Source of the DNA: Tolypeutes matacus
Taxonomy: Eukaryota > Chordata > Mammalia > Cingulata > Chlamyphoridae
Length of the DNA stretch: 64,000 nt
NCBI GenBank assembly: GCA_026826555.1
Contig: JAKSZT010054304.1
Span: 33,242,721 to 33,306,720 of the forward strand
Reading direction: 5' to 3'
Made by a program: the position numbers and the translations under genes. Shown here one piece after another: positions 57,801 through 64,000 of this stretch (the first letter of the stretch is position 1; each line of letters opens with the position of its first letter). Below the pieces are notes generated by a model. That model saw only the letters and a program-made list of their open reading frames with translations. It was not told the origin of the DNA and did no database searches.

Positions 57801-60130
57801 GAAACAACTGCAAATCCTCTCTTAAGGAATACAAATTAAACCTATACTTCTCAGGATCCCCACACAAAACCATATCAAAACTCACAAGGGAGCAGGTTGT
57901 CAGGAATGAGTAGGTCATTGTGACAGGTACATGAGGTAAGAGAAGGAACACAGGAAAGAAGACGGTAGAAAAGGAAAGAACTAACTGCATTGATCACAGA
58001 GGGCCAGGTAAAATGTCTTAGTCTTTTCTCCTGGAAAATGAAGAAGCACTGAAATGTAGTAAGTTGAAAGGTAATGTGATCAAATTTTGTTTTTGAAAAC
58101 ATGTTCTGAATATTATAAGCGATTCTGACTTTTACTGTTATTTTTATTTTGAAAGGACTTGAAATAGTCATGCTTTCCTTCCTGGGTTCTCTGACTGATA
58201 TTCAAGGAAACTGTCATGAGATGTCTGCTGAAGACCAGTTCCTGCCTTCATCACCCCATTCTACAGTTTAAAACAGTGTACCATACTTGAACACAAAATA
58301 ATGCTTTAAAAATAATTTAAGTAATTAAATATATCATCAACACTTTCTGATGATATATTTCAGATCTCTGAGACCAAGTCTAGATTCCTTACCACTCTGC
58401 TCTATTGCTAATAGTCAAAACACATTTCTTCTTCAAATTGTTATCAACAGGATACAAATGAGCTCATAAAACTGAAGTGCTGAGAAAAGATGTATTACAG
58501 AAATAAAATTACTAAGATATAATATTTTGTAGGTTTTGAATTTGAAATGATGACTTTTCTTGGAATGATACAAGAGGTAGATCATTGATATAGTTCTTTT
58601 CCATTCTGACTTGGATAAATAGATACTGTAAAATTGACTGATTTAAATATATATATATTATTATGAGTATTATATATACCTTTGACTATTAGGTCCAATT
58701 TTCCATGGCAAATTTTTTTAAATTATTTTTTACCTATACTTTAAATTATTGAATATCACTTGATTTTTCATACTTGTAGAATCTAACATATTTCCAAAAT
58801 TATATTCATAAAATAAACTGCTATGTTACTTTTAATCACAAAAAATAAATTGGAAACATCAAAAGGTAAATATCTGCTCATTGTTATTTCAGTTAGTGAA
58901 TAGTGTACAGTTTAGATGATAGGAAAGCTTCTTTTATTGATCAAATTGCATGTACTAAACCCATGGAAATATCCATAATATTGTTTGAAATATTTATGCA
59001 ATCTAAAAAAATAAATAATTGAAAAATGCATTAAAATATTGCTCAATTCAAATAAGAAATGTGTACCCTGTCTAATTATTGATGTCAAAACCAATTTAAA
59101 AGAGATTACTTACAAACGTATAGATTAGAAGATTTCTGTACACCAGTGTTGTGCCAGCCATGTTAGAGTCTGAAGCAAAGGAAGAAACCATAATATTGAC
59201 CCTATCTTTATTTAAAATTTTGATATTTTGTTCATGATGGATTTTTACATTAGTTTTGATTTTTAAAAATATTTCATTAAATCGTTATCTATTTTGATTC
59301 CTGACTTTTTTGGTGCACCCTTAAATTTTACTCATGAGAATGCCTCACTTGCCTAACCCTCGTCCCAGCCCTCCCGTACATCGAAGCTGTTTAATTTCTA
59401 GAATATTAATCACGATGCCTGTAGAAAATATATGAAGAGATAAATATCTCTTTAAGTAGGAAAATCTATAAACTGAGAGTAATATGCAAACCATCAACCT
59501 AGTATAATAAATTGCATAAAATTTGACATTGATTTTTTTTTACTAAAGACTCATTCCAAAGACAAACTCCTTCACACACGTGCACACACATACAAATAGA
59601 CCTGAAATAAAAAGAATCTTGAAATGTTTTGACATCTTTTCAAGCTTTTCCATTATACCTGTTTAGGATTTAGAGATTCTCTAATCGACAGTTCACTGAA
59701 CTATTGAGTGCCACGTGTCTGCATTTTCATTAATTTTGTTTTATAATTCATTAAAAAGTCCCATTAGCATCTGTATTTGGGAATTTTCAGTTTGATGGCA
59801 GCTGTAAAGCATACCACATGGAATTTTTGGTCTTCATGCAATTTTATATTACATTTATAATACTTTTTGTTTTATGATAATGAAAATAGCTCATCAAATA
59901 GCTAGTCTTGCAGGATGGGATTTGAGAATTGAGACCGTTCAGTTACATTCTCAGTAGTCACCAGAAAACAGAAAGCAAGACTGAAATAGAACATACGGAG
60001 AGTGAGAGCAGAAAAATCACACCAGTGGCTTCATGTAAAACTACAGTCTGGATATATAAAATCACACACAATAATTCTGTACATTTCTAGTAACCTATGA
60101 TTATCCAAATTGCTCTTATTTTTTTTTCAT
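54871..60130. other. Unassigned AT-rich DNA, 5 kb
   Basis: The longest stretch without recognised repeats, apart from a weak MER5-type hAT end at 56805-56870 (minus; 'gagtgaggtcctcagaccaa') and TA-rich runs at 58640-58680. No exon, promoter island or RNA gene seen. The longest frame, 57631-57990 (119 codons, minus), overlaps opposite-strand frames and has no known domain. The part 59640-59990 is TAAT-rich and could be a conserved non-coding element. Confidence 0.45.
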
Positions 60131-60232
60131 CTGAATTACATAACATTTATAGAAGGAAAATAATATAGGTATTATTATCACCATTTAACTTATGAAGAAA
60201 TTGGCATAAAATCTCCCAAATGTCTTGTGAGA
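60131..60232 (-). repeat. MIR SINE fragment, antisense
   Basis: 'ataggtattattatcaccat', 'ttaacttatgaagaaattgg': antisense MIR core fragment. Confidence 0.55.
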
Positions 60233-60954
60233 GACATATTATATTGTGTTCTCTGCAAAATATGATTCAATATTTTTATTCAACATATGCAATATGAAAT
60301 TTACAGATTGAATGAGTTCAGTTGGTTCAATTTTCTAACCGAAGCAGAAGAGCCTACCACTTGGTTCACTGAGAGATATATTGTCAATAATATTGAAGGT
60401 TAAGATGCTATAAAAACGACCTCCCAATATACCTTCCTTGTCTATGCATTTCGTCATTTCTAAAACTGCCACCATTTACTTCCTATGATGAATTAACAAT
60501 AAAAGCAGGATTACAGAATACACATGCCTCTGGCTAAATAAAAAAGATTCCATGAAAGGAGGAAAGAAAGCTTTCTCCAGTGTTCTACCATCAATATCAA
60601 TACAGATTAGTTCTTATAGTTAACTAATATCAACTTGAAAGTTTCAGACATTCTGAGAGTTGAGATGAGAGTCCAGAACTCAACATCATGAAGGGGAGAA
60701 AACAAAGGACAATGCAACCTCTCTAGTCCTGCCTGTGATAGACACCTACTGACCATCTTGTCCAAGGCAGAGCAAGCAACAAGGTTAAGACAAAGAAAGA
60801 GATAAACACATCTGATGTCAGCTTCTTAGTTTTATCAAGGATTGTTGCTGCCCTCATACTCTGGAAAATTAAACCCTTAGGATATGACTTTTGAGTCACA
60901 ATTATAATCAAAACAATCCCCTTCTCAATTTCTCATCACAACAAATAACTTAAG
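60233..60954. other. Unassigned AT-rich DNA
   Basis: No recognised feature. Confidence 0.5.
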
Positions 60955-61680
60955 TATGCTTTCATTCATTCATTCATTTCTTAATTCTATATGTTTGGGG
61001 ATAGGAAGCTAAACCTGTCAGATGCTGGCCTCAAGGAGGCCACAGTATGAAAGGAAAGACAAAAGAAATAAAGAACAAAAATAAACCCAATAAGTGATCA
61101 CTCATATTAAGATTGTGGAAGAAATGAAATCAAAGTATGTTAGAAAGCAAAGCATTCATCTCTCCAGAGTGTGCTCACAAATGCAAAATATATCATTTAT
61201 GATATATTTAAATATATTCATATATTAAAATATATTAATTCCACTTTTTAAATGAAATTAATAATCACAATATTCCAAGACAATACATATGTTCTTCATA
61301 TGTGTTACCCTATGTGGGATAAACATAAGCAGATTTGGGAGACCTGAGCAAGGGTAAAATATCATCAATATGGTCAGGAATGGCTGTTCATGCTGAATGA
61401 TGTGGAAAAGTAGATAGTTAAAACCATGTTAGAAAAAAATATTAATCTGAAGGAAGAGCATTTGAAAAATCTGGAGGGGAAAAGAAATGTACTGTACATT
61501 TTGGAAGTGAAAGAACTTTGGTAAGACCACACCTTATAATAGGAGAACTGCATGGTGGGACATCATACTAGGACACAGAATTGACAGAACTTGGTATCTG
61601 GATGCAAGGGAGATAGAAGCAAGAGGAGTCAAAAATGTCTCTGACATGCCAAAGTTCAGTTTATTCTTCTTTTCCATCTC
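60955..61680 (-). mobile_element. Antisense L2 LINE fragments
   Basis: Antisense L2 3'-end text at 60960-61150 ('ttcattcattcatttcttaa', 'ggcctcaaggaggccacagt', 'aataaacccaataagtg') and further antisense L2 text at 61370-61680 ('cagaattgacagaacttggt' near 61577, 'gaggagtcaaaaatgtctc' near 61624). The 61190-61250 region between is AT-palindromic. Confidence 0.55.
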
Positions 61681-61917
61681 TTTCCTCCAACAAAATATTA
61701 TCAATATATGCATGATCTTTCTGTCCAGGCAATAATTAAAATTATTTCAAGTCCCTTCTTGCTACTCATATTAACCCATTTCTATATCATTTCAAAATTT
61801 ATGTATGCAAAAATACTGTCATTTCTCATCTATTTATGCATTGTTCATTAATTACATTGTCATTGTTTTTACAAAATCTAGATTCAATAATGTCTTTGTA
61901 AACAGCCATTCAAGAAG

Positions 61918-61952
61918 TTTTTTTTTTTTTTTTTTTTTTTGGGGGGGGGGGG
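61918..61952 (+). repeat. Compound homopolymer T23-G12
   Basis: Twenty-three T directly followed by twelve G, then 'ccagcaatg'. No spacer between the two runs. The G12 run could support G-quadruplex-like or slippage structures. Confidence 0.95.
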
Positions 61953-62168
61953 CCAGCAATGCTCTTCCTTTCATTCAAGGATTATCATTTTGGTCCCTGT
62001 ATAGTAGAAAATCTGTAATTTTTTGTTAGTTTTATACTTTTGAATTTTGAATAATCTTTTTTTTTATTATTATTATGGGTAAAAATCAATATTCTCACAA
62101 TACATACAAACATTTGCAAAATGATATATAAATATATATGCATATATGTGTATTTGCTTACAAAAATG

Positions 62169-62172
<4 letters not shown>

Positions 62173-62229
<57 letters not shown>

Positions 62230-62230
62230 T
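62173..62230 (+). repeat. (TA)n microsatellite
   Basis: About 25 TA units at the antisense A-tail junction of the xenarthran element; likely grown from an A/T-rich tail. Confidence 0.95.
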
Positions 62231-63317
62231 TTTAAGAGGTGCTTAGATTACCCAAAATATTACACGGAACCCACTGGGATTCCCATGTTGCCCACCTCCC
62301 ACACCTCCCACCACATCCCACACAAACATCTCCCACAGTGTGGCCTACCACCCTCAATGAACTTACACATCCTGGAGCTTTGCCACCAACCATAGACCAC
62401 AGTTCACACTGTAGACCACACTCTCTCCCACTCAGTTCTTAGTGGTGTGTGCTAATTTAAAATGGCCTACATCCGTTGCCACAACAGTACTCAGGATAAC
62501 CTACAACTCCCAAAGAAGCCCCTGTATTTCAACTGCTCATCCCCTCCCTACCCCAAAAGTGTCAAGTGGCCACTGGCTCCACCTCATTGTTATAATTTTT
62601 TGCATTGCTAGAATCACCATATGTGAACAAGAGAATACCATCAAGTCCACTCTAGTCCATAGTTCTTCCCCCAATCCAGAGGGGACTGGGATGGTGATGT
62701 CCACTCCAACTCCAAGTGAGAGAGGGCTTATATCCCATGGATATGGTGGGTGGGATGATCCTGCCTGCAGATGCAGGCCCTCTCCATTCCCTGGGATGGC
62801 CATTGCCCATCGTTGTCTCCTCGCCAGGTGACTTGGATGAGTCCATTGAGCTGTAGGGTAGGAGTTGCAGCTCCACCTAGATTTCATGCACACCTGGCAC
62901 ATAGGTAGGTGGGAGGCTCCAGTCTCTGGAAGTATACCTAAAAACTCCAGCATCACATATAGGTTTGAATAGAAGGGACTGGTGAACCATGTGCAAGGAG
63001 GACTTATTTGAGTCTAATTCTGTCACTCTCAGGAGCACAGATTCCAAAATAGAACCCACTGATAAGGCATCAGTCTCTGGGGCTATCCCCCCTTATATAG
63101 GACCAGGGTGTCTCCGGAGCTCTCAGGAACCCCACTGAGTGGGGTGATAGGCACTTAGATGTTCTATGAGCTCCTACTGAGGTGTGCGTAAGAGTTACAT
63201 CTGGGATGACCTCCCGACTCTCTTTGAAGTCTCTTAGCCACTTGAACTCATTTGTCTTTACCATTTCCCCCTTTTATTCAAAGTCTTTTTCCAGTTGTGT
63301 TGCCAGTTGGCACTTGG

Positions 63318-63391
63318 GAAAAGTTTTCAATTAGCAATAATCGTGCCTCGGATAAACCTCATTGGCTACGATACTGCCACTGCGCAAAGCT
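63318..63391 (-). pseudogene. RNU4 pseudogene: 3'-truncated U4 snRNA retropseudogene
   Basis: The minus strand reads as nucleotides 1-74 of U4 snRNA, starting exactly at AGCTTTGCGCAGTGGCAGTA (complement of 63372-63391) and stopping after AAAACTTTTC. U4 is the spliceosomal RNA that pairs with U6; this part holds the 5' stem-loop and the U6-pairing segments but lacks the 3' stem-loops and the Sm site, so no functional snRNP could form. I see one difference from the U4 I know, GGCGCG to GGCACG, a CpG decay. It is flanked by a perfect duplication, TGCCAGTTGGCACTTGG, at 63301-63317 and 63391-63407, and has no poly(A). Four bases (CCAA) at the truncation also match the target. Confidence 0.92.
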
Positions 63392-63615
63392 GCCAGTTGG
63401 CACTTGGTATTAATCCCTCGTTGCCAGGGAGGCTCATCCCCGGGAGTCATGTCCCACGTTGGGGGGAATGTAATGCAATCATATGCTGAGTTTGGCTTAG
63501 AGAGAGGCCACATTTGAGCAACAAGGAGGCTCTCAGGTGGCAACCCTTAGGCACCCCACAACTGCAGGCTAAGTCTCATTTACAAGAGCAAAGACTCACA
63601 AGGGTAGTCATCAAT

Positions 63616-63630
63616 AAAAAAAAAAAAAAA
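63616..63630 (+). repeat. Short poly(A) in xenarthran element
   Basis: Fifteen A following 'catcaat' within the antisense element. Confidence 0.85.
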
Positions 63631-64000
63631 CATCAGTGGGTCATCCTATTTTGACAGGCACTGTCCCTACACTCAGAGGATTATTGCTGCTCCCTTGGAG
63701 ACTGTGGCAGAGCTCTCCAGGCTAGGAATTCAGATTCCCTCATTTATTGTGTGATTATCCACCCATCGTGACCATGCCCCATAGCCCGATCCTTTGAATG
63801 ATTCTGTATATATTTCATGTATATTCGGATGAACCAATCCCCACGAAACCCCCCCCAGACATCGCCCCCAATAATCCCCCGCAGTACCCATTGTAACCCT
63901 TCTGTGATCCAAATCCTCCATGAACATTTAGTCCATAAAATAATCAAATACACTCACTAGGAAAAAGAAACAAGTGTGATAAGCTTACATGCAAGAGACA

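Larger units (their letters stand above)
62040..64000 (-). mobile_element. Xenarthran retroelement, antisense, runs off right edge
   Basis: Nearly 2 kb of non-AT-rich sequence that I recognise as a widespread xenarthran interspersed element in antisense. The left end is its A-rich/TA tail and 3' end ('gcttagattacccaaaatat', 'cccactgggattcccatgtt'); further right 'gccagggaggctcatccccg' near 63422, 'gggagtcatgtcccacgttg' near 63441, 'ggcttagagagaggccacat' near 63493 and 'ttgtgtgattatccacccat' near 63746. The element type (L1 3' region or other LINE) is uncertain. Open frames of 129 and 139 codons at 62442-62956 overlap on opposite strands and belong to the repeat. It hosts the U4 insertion at 63318. 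Confidence 0.65.

Noticed and set aside
57631..57990. A 119-codon minus-strand frame in the repeat-poor region
   Set aside because: Pyrimidine-strand bias gives Ser/Phe/Leu-rich text, opposite-strand frames overlap, and no domain or splice site is evident.
62442..62956. Frames of 129 (plus) and 139 (minus) codons, the longest non-microsatellite frames of the window
   Set aside because: They overlap on opposite strands within a dispersed xenarthran element and show no protein domain.
63318..63391. A functional U4 snRNA gene
   Set aside because: Only nucleotides 1-74 are present. The Sm site, 3' stem-loops and a proximal sequence element are missing, and the flanks are a target-site duplication.

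Overview
The window looks like mammalian nuclear DNA from a xenarthran, most likely the nine-banded armadillo or a close relative. Three things point there: AT-rich, CpG-poor composition; many broken L1, L2, MIR, MaLR and ERVL relics shared by placental mammals; and two tRNA-Ala-derived SINEs of the armadillo DAS type, one a dimer (45773-45962) and one a tRNA/unknown-sequence chimera (12154-12558), both with target-site duplications. Family names come from recognising consensus sequence by eye, not from a database search.

I find no protein-coding gene. Every longer open frame either lies in a simple repeat or transposon relic, or is a short AT-rich frame without splice sites or recognisable domains. 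The window reads as a gene desert or part of a large intron. Nothing resembles a prokaryotic operon, CRISPR array or defence system.

Layout. 1-3.3 kb: the 3' part of an ERVL-like provirus (pol relic plus LTR). 5.4-5.9 kb: a MaLR-type LTR. About 6-8.8 kb: a HAL1-like half-L1 whose front end is interrupted by a CTTT microsatellite with a 10-N assembly gap. 9-10.5 kb: MaLR internal sequence and 3' LTR. 12.1-12.9 kb: the chimeric DAS SINE followed by another LTR. 13.3-18.1 kb: MIR, then a long antisense L1 with an MLT1-type solo LTR nested in it. 19.5-22.1 kb: MIR and a second ERVL pol relic, also carrying a nested MLT1-type LTR. 23.4 kb: a small hAT transposon with a TSD. 24-28 kb: antisense L2, L1 3' ends and an LTR. 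28-34 kb: mostly unassigned AT-rich DNA with a good MIR. 34-45 kb: L2, MIR and LTR relics plus a GC-elevated patch near 43.6 kb. 45-49 kb: L2, the dimeric DAS SINE and a xenarthran retroelement 3' end. 51.5-54.9 kb: an L1 nested in an antisense L2, then another xenarthran 3' end. 55-62 kb: mostly unassigned AT-rich DNA. 62-64 kb: a long antisense xenarthran retroelement containing a 3'-truncated U4 snRNA retropseudogene.

The most informative observations are insertion structures: a U4 snRNA fragment flanked by 16-17 bp duplications with no poly(A); a SINE dimer mobilised as one unit; two LTR-in-retroelement nestings with 5-bp TSDs; L1-in-L2 nesting; and a 35-bp near-exact duplication that appears to act as filler inside the long L1 relic. 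These give a local relative chronology of retrotransposition. They do not indicate a new gene system.
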